Below are positions 56,390-64,000 of a DNA stretch of 64,000 nucleotides, piece after piece. Below the pieces are notes generated by a model. That model was not told the origin of the DNA and made no database searches. It saw only the letters and a list, made by a program, of their open reading frames with translations. Both the position numbers and the translations under genes were made by a program. This stretch comes from Alphaproteobacteria bacterium. Lineage in GTDB: Bacteria; Pseudomonadota; Alphaproteobacteria; Caulobacterales; Caulobacteraceae. The number at the start of each line of letters is the position of its first letter. Position 1 is the stretch's first letter. The stretch spans positions 58,975 through 122,974 of the forward strand of contig JAHJOO010000008.1 in NCBI GenBank assembly GCA_018820275.1, read 5' to 3'.

Positions 56390-58429
56390 TCAGAAGGTCT
56401 TGCGGACGCGGACCTGGACGAAGGTCCGCGGGTCGACGAAGCGGTTCTCGACGAAGGCGATCGGCCGGGCCGGGGTGCGGTCGGCGTAGACCGTGCGCTC
56501 GACGTTGAAGTCGTCCCAGATGTTGACCTGCAGGCGCAGGGCCAGGGTCGGCGTCGGCTTCCACTCGGTCCAGGCCTCGAGGTAGTCGGAGCCGCGGAAG
56601 CCCGAGGTCTGATCCGGGTCGTAGCTGAACTGGTACAGGGAGACGATGTAGGCGCCGCCCCACTGCAGGTTCCAGGAGGGGATGTCCTGCTGCACGGTGA
56701 AGACCGGCTGGGACGGCCGGACGCCCGAGATGCGGCGGGTCCGGCCCGTGGTGGGATCGGTGACCTCGCTGTGGTTCCAGGTGTTGCGGAAGCCCAGCTT
56801 GCCGCCGGAGAAGCCGGCCCAGTCCATGGGGACCAGGACGTTGAGCGCCAGCTGGTCCAGGGTGCCGTCGCCGATGTTGCCGACCGCCGACAGCCCCATG
56901 TCCAGCGGGATGACGTCGATGGCGTCGACGATCTCGTCGTGGCGCAAGCCGATCGAGACGATCCCGTCCTTGAGGAAGCGGCGCTCGAAGGTCAGTTCGC
57001 TGATCCAGCGCTGCTCGGGCTCGAGGTCGGCGTTGCCGCCCAGCACGTTCTCGTCGTCCAGATCCGCCGAGGCGGCGAAGTCGCCGAAGTCCAGCTGGCC
57101 CAGCTCGCGCTCGAAGCGGAACCGGACCTGGGTGTTGGCCATGGGCGTCCAGGTGGCGAGGAGGCGCGGCTTGGCGAAGAAGAAGCTCTTCTCCTGATCG
57201 GCGTCGCCGGACTGGCGGATCTCGGACGCCTCCAGGCGCAGGCCGCCCTCCAGGTTCAGGTCGGGACGGAGGCGCCAGGTCGCCTTGCCGAACAGTTCGC
57301 CGCGCAGCTCCTCGACCTTCACCGAGGCGGACGGCAGGGGGATGGGCGTGCCGCCGACCGAGAAGGCCTGGTCGGTCTCCAGCATGTTGTAGGCGACCTC
57401 GCCGCCGGCCTCGTAGGTCAGGGTCGGGGAGCGCTCGAAGCGGATCAGGGCGCGGCCGATGGTCTCGGACGACTCGTCGACGGACTCGAAGCGCTGCTCC
57501 GGGTCGTCGACCGCGCCGAGGCGGGTGCGCGAGGTGGAGACGGCGTCGCCCTCGCCGAACTGGTGGATGAAGCGGGTCTCGAGATCGAGGCGGTCGTCCA
57601 GCGGCCGGGTGTAGACGACGCCGACCTCGCCGGACGAGCCCTCGGTCCCGAACAGGTTCTCGCGGCGCACGCCCAGGCCGGTCTGCAGGCTTTGCGAGAC
57701 GTAGTCGTTGACGCCCCAGCGGGCCGTCAGGTCGATCTTGCCGCCGGCGAAGGGGGTGGCGAGGTTGCCACGGACGCTCGTCGAGCCGCCGTACTGGTCG
57801 TTCCAGTAATCCTCCTGGCGGATGATCGCCCCGGCGCCGTTGCGGCGCACGACGACGCCCTCGCCGTTGGCGTCGCTCATCGACACCCCGTCGCTGAGGG
57901 TCACGCCCCAGCTGGTCTCGCCGTGTTTGGCGGTGAACTGATAGGTGCCGGCGGCGAGATCCTGGCCGCCGTCGAAGGCCCAGTAGTTGGCCGTCAGGAT
58001 GGATTGGGTGCTGCTCTCCTGCCGGGTGACCACGTTCACCACCACGCCGTGGCCCTGCATGTCGATGCCGGCCGCGCCGCCGCGGATGAGCTCGATCCGC
58101 TCGACCTGCGAGGCCAGGGTCCGGGACAGGACCGAGGAGCCGGTGTCGGTCTTGGACGCCGGCCGGGCGCCGTTGATCAGGATGTTGCCGACCGAGCCCT
58201 CGAAGCCGCGGCTGCCGTCGCCGTCGACGACCGAGAAGCCCGGGATGCGCTGGACCATGTCGAGCGCCGTGTTCGGCCGCTGCTCGGCGAAGAAGGCCGG
58301 CACGAAGACCAGCACGCCCTGCTGTCCGGCCTCGGCCCGGGGCGCGGCGGGCGCGGGTCCCGTCTGGGCCTGGGCGGTTCCGGCGATGGCGATCGCGGCC
58401 GCGCCGGCCAGCAGAATGGTCTTCGTCAT
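56390..58429 (-). CDS. TonB-dependent receptor
   Basis: The 679-residue protein has a signal peptide (MTKTILLAGAAAIAIAG ... AQAQ), a plug (ALDMVQRIPGFSVVDGDG, NILINGARPASK, RIELIRGGAAGIDMQGHG) and a barrel ending with a terminal Phe (VQVRVRKTF). No typical TonB box is obvious near the N-terminus. The ligand is unknown. The promoter region between it and the TraB-family gene holds a 15-bp palindrome at 58470-58484. Confidence 0.92.
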   Translation of the reverse strand: MTKTILLAGAAAIAIAGTAQAQTGPAPAAPRAEAGQQGVLVFVPAFFAEQRPNTALDMVQRIPGFSVVDGDGSRGFEGSVGNILINGARPASKTDTGSSVLSRTLASQVERIELIRGGAAGIDMQGHGVVVNVVTRQESSTQSILTANYWAFDGGQDLAAGTYQFTAKHGETSWGVTLSDGVSMSDANGEGVVVRRNGAGAIIRQEDYWNDQYGGSTSVRGNLATPFAGGKIDLTARWGVNDYVSQSLQTGLGVRRENLFGTEGSSGEVGVVYTRPLDDRLDLETRFIHQFGEGDAVSTSRTRLGAVDDPEQRFESVDESSETIGRALIRFERSPTLTYEAGGEVAYNMLETDQAFSVGGTPIPLPSASVKVEELRGELFGKATWRLRPDLNLEGGLRLEASEIRQSGDADQEKSFFFAKPRLLATWTPMANTQVRFRFERELGQLDFGDFAASADLDDENVLGGNADLEPEQRWISELTFERRFLKDGIVSIGLRHDEIVDAIDVIPLDMGLSAVGNIGDGTLDQLALNVLVPMDWAGFSGGKLGFRNTWNHSEVTDPTTGRTRRISGVRPSQPVFTVQQDIPSWNLQWGGAYIVSLYQFSYDPDQTSGFRGSDYLEAWTEWKPTPTLALRLQVNIWDDFNVERTVYADRTPARPIAFVENRFVDPRTFVQVRVRKTF

Positions 58430-58469
58430 GTACTGTCCCCTCGTGTCGATGGCCGGACGTTGGCGAGGG

Positions 58470-58484
58470 GGATCGGCCCGATCC
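58470..58484. promoter_or_regulatory. 15-bp palindrome in a divergent promoter region
   Basis: GGATCGGCCCGATCC is a 7-bp inverted repeat around one central base. It lies 40 bases upstream of the TonB receptor start, between two divergent genes. The place suits an operator, but no regulator is adjacent. Confidence 0.35.
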
Positions 58485-58578
58485 AGTTACAAGCTGGACA
58501 GGTCGATTAAATCGGGTTCACATGCGCGAAAGCTGCATAGCTTCATTGCCATCATGTAATGATTGGGGCGGAATCAAG

Positions 58579-59505
58579 ATGATTAAAGCAATCGGTGTGG
58601 TTTTCGCCTTGATGTTTGCTTGGCCCGCAATGGCGCAGGACGAGGTCACGGAGGTCGACGAGGTCGTCGTCGAGGCGCGGCGGTCGGGCGCGCCGACCTG
58701 GGAGGTGACGCGGGGCGGGTCGACGCTTCTGCTGGTCGGGACGATCCAGGCCCTGCCGAAGAGCCTCGAGTGGCGCCCCGACGCGCTGGAGCGCGCGGCG
58801 GAGCGGGCGGACCGCGTGCTGTATTCCCAGGCCGTGAACCTGTCGCCCGGCGACATCCTGCGCCTGATCTGGCGGCAGAGGACCCTGACCCGCCTGCCGC
58901 GCGGCACCACCAGCGCCGACTATCTGGCACCGGAATGGCAGACGCGGCTGGTCGCGCTGGACGCGCGGACGCGCGACGACCTGATGACTCAGAGCTTCTT
59001 CAGCACCTCGGCCGAGCTGATGTTCGGTCTGACCCGGCTGAACCGGGACCGCGGCCCGTCGGTCGAGGACTCGGTGCGCCGCACCGCCCGGCGCGGCCGC
59101 ACACCCAGCCAGCGCATCGGCGAGGTGCGCGGCGACGCGGTGATCGAGGACCTGTTGACCATGGCGCCCGAGACCTGGGTCCCGTGCATCCAGCTGGCCA
59201 TCGTCGCGGCGGAGGCGGGCGAGCCGGGCATGCTGGAGCGCGCCGCGGCCTGGCGACGGTTCGACGTGCCGACGGTGATGGGGTCGCCGCTGGAGCTGGC
59301 GCTGAGCCAGTGCTGGCCGTGGGGCGACCCGGACTGGGGCATCCAGCTGCGGGCCCAGTGGCTGACGGGCGTCGAGGACGCCCTGGCCCAGGACGGGACG
59401 ACCCTGGCGGTCGTGCCGCTGCGGGTGCTCGCCGAGTCCGGCGGCCTGCTGGACACGTTGCAGGCGCGCGGGTTCGAGATCGTCGGCCCGGCCTGGACGC
59501 GCTGA
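58579..59505 (+). CDS. TraB/GumN family protein
   Basis: The 308-residue protein has a signal peptide (MIKAIGVVFALMFAWPAMAQ) and a TraB/PrgY/GumN domain with VTRGGSTLLLVGTIQALPK and a C-terminal TTLAVVPLRVLAESGGLLDT. Members of this family may be metalloproteases or pheromone inhibitors; the role is unproven. ATG 58579 is chosen because it begins the signal; the longer frame starts in the promoter region. The GANTC array lies after its stop. Confidence 0.85.
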   Translation: MIKAIGVVFALMFAWPAMAQDEVTEVDEVVVEARRSGAPTWEVTRGGSTLLLVGTIQALPKSLEWRPDALERAAERADRVLYSQAVNLSPGDILRLIWRQRTLTRLPRGTTSADYLAPEWQTRLVALDARTRDDLMTQSFFSTSAELMFGLTRLNRDRGPSVEDSVRRTARRGRTPSQRIGEVRGDAVIEDLLTMAPETWVPCIQLAIVAAEAGEPGMLERAAAWRRFDVPTVMGSPLELALSQCWPWGDPDWGIQLRAQWLTGVEDALAQDGTTLAVVPLRVLAESGGLLDTLQARGFEIVGPAWTR

Positions 59506-59516
59506 GGGGCGCGAGG

Positions 59517-59575
59517 GACTCAGTGGACTCAATGGACTCCCGTACTTTTTTCGAGTCTCGAGAGTCTCTTGAGTC
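59517..59575. repeat. Six GANTC sites in exact 9-bp register
   Basis: GACTC starts at 59517, 59526 and 59535; GAGTC starts at 59553, 59562 and 59571. All steps are 9 bases, with one unit missing at 59544 (a T-rich spot). GACTC and GAGTC are the same site on opposite strands, and the two halves are mirror images about 59546. GANTC is the CcrM methylation site of alphaproteobacteria. It lies between two convergent genes. Confidence 0.9.
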
Positions 59576-59710
59576 CGGATGGGCGAGGGGGCGACGGTCA
59601 CGGGCGCAGGCTGGCACGGCAAGCGATCCGCGACGGCGCAACACCTCAAATTTCGCGCCGGGCGCTGAATCGGCGGAGGAAACCGGTGCGCGCCGTCATG
59701 ATCTGACGGC

Positions 59711-61141
59711 CTAGACCGCCGTGCCGCCGACGGTCAGGCCCGAGATCTTCAGGGAAGGCTGGCCGATGCCGACCGGCACGCCCTGCCCGGCCTTGCCGCA
59801 GGTGCCGACGCCGGGATCGAAGGCGAAGTCGTCGCCGATCATGGTGACGCCCTTCAGCGCCGTGGCCCCGTCGCCGATCAGGGTGGCGCCGCGCACCGGG
59901 GAGGTGATCCGGCCGTCCTCGATCAGATAGGCCTCGGTGCACTGGAAGACGAATTTGCCGTTGGTGATGTCGACCTGGCCGCCGCCGAAATTGGCGGCGT
60001 ACACGCCGCGCTTCGTCGAGGCGATCATGTCGGCGCGGCTGTCGGAGCCGCCCTCCATGAAGGTGTTGGTCATGCGCGGCATGGGGATGTGGGCGAAGGA
60101 CTGTCGGCGCCCGTTGCCGGTGGCGTCCTGCCCCATCTGACGCGCCGACAGGCGGTCGTGCATCAGGCCGACCATGATGCCGTCCTCGATCAGCACGGTG
60201 CGCGAGGTGGGCGTGCCCTCGTCGTCGACCGACAGGGATCCCCGACGGCCGGCGATCGAACCGTCGTCGACCACCGTCACGCCCGGCGCGGCCACGCGCT
60301 GGCCCATCATGCCGGTGAAGACCGACGAGCCCTTGCGGTGGAAGTCGCCCTCGAAGCCGTGGCCCACGGCCTCGTGCAGCAGGACGCCGGGCCAGCCCGC
60401 GCCCATGACCACGTCCATCTCGCCCGCGGGGCAGTCGACGGCCTCCAGATTGACCAGGGCCTGGCGCAGGCATTCGTCGACCTGGGCCTGCCAGCGCTCC
60501 GGCGCGGTCCATTCCTCGAAGCCCGCGCGGCCCCCGGCGCCGGCGGAGGCGGTCTCGCGGCGACCGTTCTTCTCGACGGTGACGGAGACGTTGAAGCGGA
60601 CCAGCGGGCGCACGTCGCGCACGGCGCGGCCCTCGGCGCGCAGGATCTCGATGGAGCGCCGCTCGCCGATCAGGCTGGCCGAGACCTGCACCACGCGGGG
60701 ATCGCGGGCGCGGGCCCAGGCGTCGATCTCCTGCAGCAGGGCGATCTTGTCGGAAAAGCCGGGGGCCGCCAGCGGGTCCAGCGGCGGATAGAGCGACTGG
60801 TTGGTGGCGCGCGGGGCCTCGGCCGTCACGCCGGCGTGGCCCGCCTTGGCCAGCGACGCCGCCCCGGCCGCGCGGCGGATGGCGTCGACCGTGATCTCGT
60901 TGGCGTGGGCGTAGCCGGCGGTCTCGCCCGCCACGACCCGCAGGCCGAAGCCCTCGCTCGCGTCGTAGTTGGCGCCCTTCAGCCGGCCGTCGTCGAAGAC
61001 GAGGGACTCCAGCTCGGACCGTTCCAGAAACAGTTCGCCGTCGTCGGCGCCGGTCAGGGCCCCGCGCAGGATCGACAGGGCCTCTTCGGGATCGACCCCG
61101 GCGGTTTCGAGCAGGGGCGGCGGGGAAACGTGTGCGGTCAT
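59711..61141 (-). CDS. tldD: Metalloprotease TldD
   Basis: TldD with TldE/PmbA forms a protease that degrades unfolded and peptide-like substrates, with roles in microcin maturation and CcdA turnover in E. coli. The 476-residue protein has the zinc motif HEAVGH at 256-261 within LLHEAVGHGFEGDFHRKGS, and VDDEGTPTSRTVLIEDGIMV. The partner gene is not in the window. A terminator-like hairpin stands between it and the upstream DUF2807 gene. Confidence 0.96.
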   Translation of the reverse strand: MTAHVSPPPLLETAGVDPEEALSILRGALTGADDGELFLERSELESLVFDDGRLKGANYDASEGFGLRVVAGETAGYAHANEITVDAIRRAAGAASLAKAGHAGVTAEAPRATNQSLYPPLDPLAAPGFSDKIALLQEIDAWARARDPRVVQVSASLIGERRSIEILRAEGRAVRDVRPLVRFNVSVTVEKNGRRETASAGAGGRAGFEEWTAPERWQAQVDECLRQALVNLEAVDCPAGEMDVVMGAGWPGVLLHEAVGHGFEGDFHRKGSSVFTGMMGQRVAAPGVTVVDDGSIAGRRGSLSVDDEGTPTSRTVLIEDGIMVGLMHDRLSARQMGQDATGNGRRQSFAHIPMPRMTNTFMEGGSDSRADMIASTKRGVYAANFGGGQVDITNGKFVFQCTEAYLIEDGRITSPVRGATLIGDGATALKGVTMIGDDFAFDPGVGTCGKAGQGVPVGIGQPSLKISGLTVGGTAV

Positions 61142-61156
61142 GCGCTGCAGATAGGA

Positions 61157-61187
61157 CGGCGGAAGGGGCGCGTCACCCCTTCCGCCG
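61157..61187 (-). terminator. Terminator-like hairpin of the PadR operon
   Basis: A 12-bp perfect stem (CGGCGGAAGGGG with CCCCTTCCGCCG) closes a 7-base loop, just after the DUF2807 stop. On the minus strand TCCTATC follows, so there is no true T-run. It is a good candidate, less than certain. Confidence 0.6.
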
Positions 61188-61193
61188 CTGTCC

Positions 61194-61934
61194 CTACCAG
61201 GCGTCGTTGACGTCGCCGGAGCCGGAGACGGTCGACTGGACCGAGGCCGGACGTCGCGTCAGGTCCACATCGCCCGATCCGGAAATGGAGATGGACGCCC
61301 GCCCCGCGGGGCCGACGTCCACTTCCCCCGACCCGGAGACCTCGACGGTCGCGTCGGTCACCACCAGGCCGGACAGGTCCGCGGTCCCGGAGCCGGCCAC
61401 GTCCACCTCGACGGTGCGGGCGCGCCCTTCGGCCTCGACGTCGCCCGAGCCGGAGATGGCGACGCGCAGGTCGGGCACGTCGATCGCGCGCAGCGTCAGG
61501 CTCTGGGAGCCGTTGAGCTCGAAGACGGACACGTCCGGCGCGGTGATGGTGACGCGCACCTGGTCGCGCCAGCCGCGCCAGCCGTGCTCGTCGTCGAGGA
61601 ACAGCCGGCCGTTCTCCAGCTTCAGCGCCGCGACGCGGTCCTGCGGGCCCGTGACCGTGACGGAGGCGGTCGGCCCCTGGGTGAAGACCACGTCGGCGGC
61701 GGCGTCGAGGATCAGGCGGTCGCCGCCGGTCCAGGCCAGGGTGCGGGTGACCTCGGGACCGCGTTCGCGCCGGCCCTCGTGGCTGACGCGGACCCATTCG
61801 CGGTCGCCGTCGACCCAGGTCCAGGCCCAGCCGTCCCGCATCAGGGAGGGGCCGCCGACGGCGAAGGCGCCGCCGATGCCGATCACGGCCATGACCAGGC
61901 CGACGCCCATGATGATGAGAAGATTGCGGATCAT
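61194..61934 (-). CDS. DUF2807 (GIN domain) exported protein
   Basis: The 246-residue protein has an N-terminal membrane anchor or signal (LLIIMGVGLVMAVIGIGGAF) and a beta-helix-like domain with repeated SGSGDVE, AGSGTADL, SGSGEVDVGP and SGSGDVDL. This pattern is typical of the GIN/DUF2807 auto-transporter adhesin-like family, placed in the periplasm or at the membrane. Function unknown. It is the last gene of PadR-DUF1700-DUF2807, 13 bases after the DUF1700 stop. Confidence 0.9.
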   Translation of the reverse strand: MIRNLLIIMGVGLVMAVIGIGGAFAVGGPSLMRDGWAWTWVDGDREWVRVSHEGRRERGPEVTRTLAWTGGDRLILDAAADVVFTQGPTASVTVTGPQDRVAALKLENGRLFLDDEHGWRGWRDQVRVTITAPDVSVFELNGSQSLTLRAIDVPDLRVAISGSGDVEAEGRARTVEVDVAGSGTADLSGLVVTDATVEVSGSGEVDVGPAGRASISISGSGDVDLTRRPASVQSTVSGSGDVNDAW

Positions 61935-61947
61935 GTCAGTTCCTCCC

Positions 61948-62517
61948 TCAGATCCGGCCCTGGTCGAGCGCGGGCTTCAGCACACGATAGTGCAGGCGCG
62001 CGTACCAGACCGTGGCGTCGATCAGCCATTTGACGAAGACGGCGCAGAGCGCGGTCATGAAGATGCCCAGACCCATCACGCCGATGCCGGCGAGCACGGC
62101 GACGGCGGGGCCGCCCGGCGGGGCCAGGAAGGGCCCGGCCACGAGGACGAAGCCCCCGCTGAGGAAGACCGCGACGCCGGACACCAGCACCGCGATCAGG
62201 CTGCCGAACAGGGGCAGGACGAGCGGCAGCAGGATCAGGATGTCGATCGCACCCAGGCCGATGATGGCGAAGACGGCGCCGGCCGCGGATGAAGCGCCCG
62301 GTTCCTGGTTCCAGCGGCGGGCGCCGGCCTCGGCCCGCAGCTCGCGCGCCAGCCGGTCGGGGTCGCCGAGCGCGGCGGCCACCTCGGCCTCGCTGCGGCC
62401 GTCGGCCGCGCCGGCGTCGAAATGCGCCTCGTAGTCGGCCACGATCTCGGCGGCGGCCGGGGCGGACAGCCCCACCAGCCCCTTTTTCAGGCGCGAGATG
62501 AATTCCGCGCGGGTCAT
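61948..62517 (-). CDS. DUF1700 membrane protein
   Basis: The 189-residue protein starts MTRAEFISRLKKGLVGLSAP, followed by an acidic helical domain (IVADYEAHFDAGAADGRSE, AALGDPDRLARELRAEAG) and four predicted membrane segments. This is the DUF1700/HAAS form that accompanies PadR regulators in cell-envelope stress operons. ATG 62517 overlaps the PadR stop by ATGA. Function unknown. Confidence 0.9.
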   Translation of the reverse strand: MTRAEFISRLKKGLVGLSAPAAAEIVADYEAHFDAGAADGRSEAEVAAALGDPDRLARELRAEAGARRWNQEPGASSAAGAVFAIIGLGAIDILILLPLVLPLFGSLIAVLVSGVAVFLSGGFVLVAGPFLAPPGGPAVAVLAGIGVMGLGIFMTALCAVFVKWLIDATVWYARLHYRVLKPALDQGRI

Positions 62518-62879
62518 TGCGTCAGCTCCCCTTGTTGGTCGGTCGGCGCCGCGGGCTGCGGCTCGGCCAGGACGGCCTCGACGGCGTCGGCGAAGGTGCG
62601 CCATTCCGCCGTCTGGGCTTCGAGCGCCCGACGGCCGGCGGCGGTCAGGCGGTAGTATTTGCGCGAGGGCCCCGAGGCGGACTCGACCAGATAGGTCTCG
62701 ACCAGTCCGTCGGTCTGCATCCGCCGCATCAGCGGGTAGATGGTGCCTTCGCCCATGCCGATGGCCTTCGCGAGGTCCGCGGCGATGTCGTAGGCGTAGC
62801 CGTCGCGGCGATTGAGGAGCGCGAGGACGCAGAGCGTCAGCACCCCCTTCTTCAGCTGCGTGTCGATGTGCTCGGGCAC
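62514..62879 (-). CDS. PadR family transcriptional regulator
   Basis: The 121-residue protein has the PadR winged helix: LKKGVLTLCVLALLNRRDGY, GMGEGTIYPLMRRMQTDGLV and SGPSRKYYRLTAAGRRAL. The GTG at 62879 follows AAGGGAGA; an upstream ATG would read through the operator repeats, so I reject it. PadR proteins are usually repressors of their own operon. Tandem palindromes at 62914-62944 fit its binding sites. Confidence 0.93.
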   Translation of the reverse strand: MPEHIDTQLKKGVLTLCVLALLNRRDGYAYDIAADLAKAIGMGEGTIYPLMRRMQTDGLVETYLVESASGPSRKYYRLTAAGRRALEAQTAEWRTFADAVEAVLAEPQPAAPTDQQGELTQ

Positions 62880-62913
62880 GGTGTGGGTCTCCCTTGACGA
62901 CCGAACGTCTATG

Positions 62914-62944
62914 GCAAGGTAGCTTGCGACGCAAGGTAGCTTGC
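62914..62944 (-). promoter_or_regulatory. Tandem PadR operator candidates
   Basis: GCAAGGTAGCTTGC occurs twice, at 62914-62927 and 62931-62944, 17 bases apart. Each is an imperfect palindrome (GCAAG ... CTTGC). On the minus strand, TTGCGT and TAGACG with a 17-base spacer lie across them and could be the -35 and -10 boxes. A repressor here would block the promoter. Confidence 0.65.
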
Positions 62945-63126
62945 ACAACATGACCCCGATTTAATGCGATCCGGCCCCCCACCCCTGCGGTGTAGAGCCG
63001 CGCGCCTTGGCAAAGGGGGGCGGGAGGGATATGCACCGGCCAAAGCCCCCGGGCCGCGCGTGCGGGGGCCATTCGGCGACAGCCCCGCGCCGGGGACCGG
63101 CGGGGCAAGGACTAGGGAAACACCGC

Positions 63127-64000
63127 ATGAGCATGGGCAAGTCCGCCCTGGGGATTTCGGCCTTCATCGGCTCGGTCGTGATGACCGGCGCCGCCGCGGC
63201 CCAGGATCTGATCGGCCAGCCCACGCCGGGCGGCATCGGGCTTCAGCCCGCCGCTTCCCCGCTGAAGGAAAGCGCGCACTTCTTCCACGACGTCATCCTG
63301 ATGCCGATCATCGTGGGCATCAGCCTGCTGGTGCTGGGCCTGCTGATCTGGGTCGTGATCCGCTACAACAAGAAGTCCAACCCGGTGCCCGCCAAGTGGA
63401 GCCACAACACCCTCGTCGAGGTGGTGTGGACGGTGCTTCCGGTCTTCATCCTGGTCGGGATCGCCCTGTTCTCGTTCCGCCTGCTGTTCGCCTACGAGAA
63501 CATGCCGGAGCCGGACCTGACCGTGAAGGTCACGGGCAACCAGTGGAACTGGGCCTATGAGTACCCGGACCAGGGCGTCAGCGAATACATCTCCAACATG
63601 CTGCCGGAAGACGAGGCCCGCGCCCGCGGCGTGCCTTACCGCCTGGCCGCCGACGAGCCGATGGTCGTCCCGGTCGGCCGCACCGTGAAGCTGCTGGTCA
63701 CCGCCGCCGACGTGATCCACGCCGTGGCCCTGCCGGCCTTCGGCCTGAAGACCGACGCCGTGCCCGGCCGCACCAACGAGACCTGGTTCAAGGCCGACCG
63801 CGTCGGCACCTACTACGGCCAGTGCTCGGAGCTGTGCGGCGTCGACCACGCCTTCATGCCGATCGAGATCCGCGTCGTCACCGAGGCCGAGTTCGCCGCC
63901 TGGGTCGCCTCCAAGGGCGGCTCCATGACGGCCGCGGCCGACGCCGAGGCCGCCGCCGCCGCCGTGCCCGCCGCGACCGTCCCGGCCGACGGCGCCGCCC
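63127..64000 (+). CDS. ctaC: Cytochrome c oxidase subunit II (3' end cut by window)
   Basis: The visible 291 codons start with a signal peptide (MSMGKSALGISAFIGSVVM ... AAAQ). Two membrane helices follow (VILMPIIVGISLLVLGLLIW and VVWTVLPVFILVGIALFSF), then the CuA domain. CuA ligands are His198, Cys233, Glu235, Cys237, His241 and Met244 in GQCSELCGVDHAFM. The subunit passes electrons from cytochrome c to the oxidase core. An Ala-rich tail is running when the window ends; no stop is reached. Confidence 0.96.
   Translation, partial: MSMGKSALGISAFIGSVVMTGAAAAQDLIGQPTPGGIGLQPAASPLKESAHFFHDVILMPIIVGISLLVLGLLIWVVIRYNKKSNPVPAKWSHNTLVEVVWTVLPVFILVGIALFSFRLLFAYENMPEPDLTVKVTGNQWNWAYEYPDQGVSEYISNMLPEDEARARGVPYRLAADEPMVVPVGRTVKLLVTAADVIHAVALPAFGLKTDAVPGRTNETWFKADRVGTYYGQCSELCGVDHAFMPIEIRVVTEAEFAAWVASKGGSMTAAADAEAAAAAVPAATVPADGAA

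Overview
The window is a 64 kb piece of a very GC-rich chromosome, densely packed with genes on both strands. I infer an alphaproteobacterium of the Caulobacteraceae, most like Brevundimonas. The grounds are the trpA-accD-folC order, the alphaproteobacterial AddAB and plant-type glutamate-cysteine ligase, several TonB-dependent receptors, the PadR-DUF1700-DUF2807 unit, and a cluster of GANTC sites (the CcrM methylation site). The genus is inference; no rRNA or tRNA gene was found to anchor it.

Layout. 1-3.1 kb: end of a tryptophan operon running into accD and folC. 3.1-13.4 kb: a minus-strand operon with ATGA or similar overlaps (acyltransferase, tsaE, amgK, murU, addB, addA), then trxA. 13.5-23.8 kb: secreted S9 peptidase, an esterase, AMP nucleosidase, and a divergent LD-carboxypeptidase / Mur ligase pair that fits peptidoglycan recycling together with AmgK-MurU; then a TonB receptor and an ApbE flavin transferase. 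25-31.5 kb: M1 aminopeptidase, Bcr/CflA-type pump, methyltransferase, SseB-like protein and two unrecognised proteins. 31.5-34.7 kb: a visibly AT-richer accessory island holding a small cytosine-methyltransferase-like protein, two small ORFs (one a 32-residue membrane peptide), an HNH nuclease with an unassigned N-terminal domain, and a DUF3800 protein; a candidate defence locus. 34.7-47 kb: lepA, an RND efflux pair, a large TonB receptor, nhaA and selO. 47.3-51.4 kb: DoxX, DUF2256, and a MerR regulator with a likely operator driving two acyl-CoA dehydrogenases. 51.6-56.4 kb: rsmE, gshA, a winged-helix regulator with a polytopic membrane domain, a 2TM protein and a DUF72 protein. 56.4-64 kb: TonB receptor, TraB/GumN protein, tldD, the PadR operon with tandem operators, and the start of cytochrome oxidase subunit II, cut by the window end.

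The most unusual signals are: an array of six GANTC sites in exact 9-bp register (59517-59575); the accessory island with its HNH nuclease; an AccD that has lost all four zinc-ribbon cysteines; a TonB receptor with no export signal; and clear operator candidates before the PadR and MerR genes.
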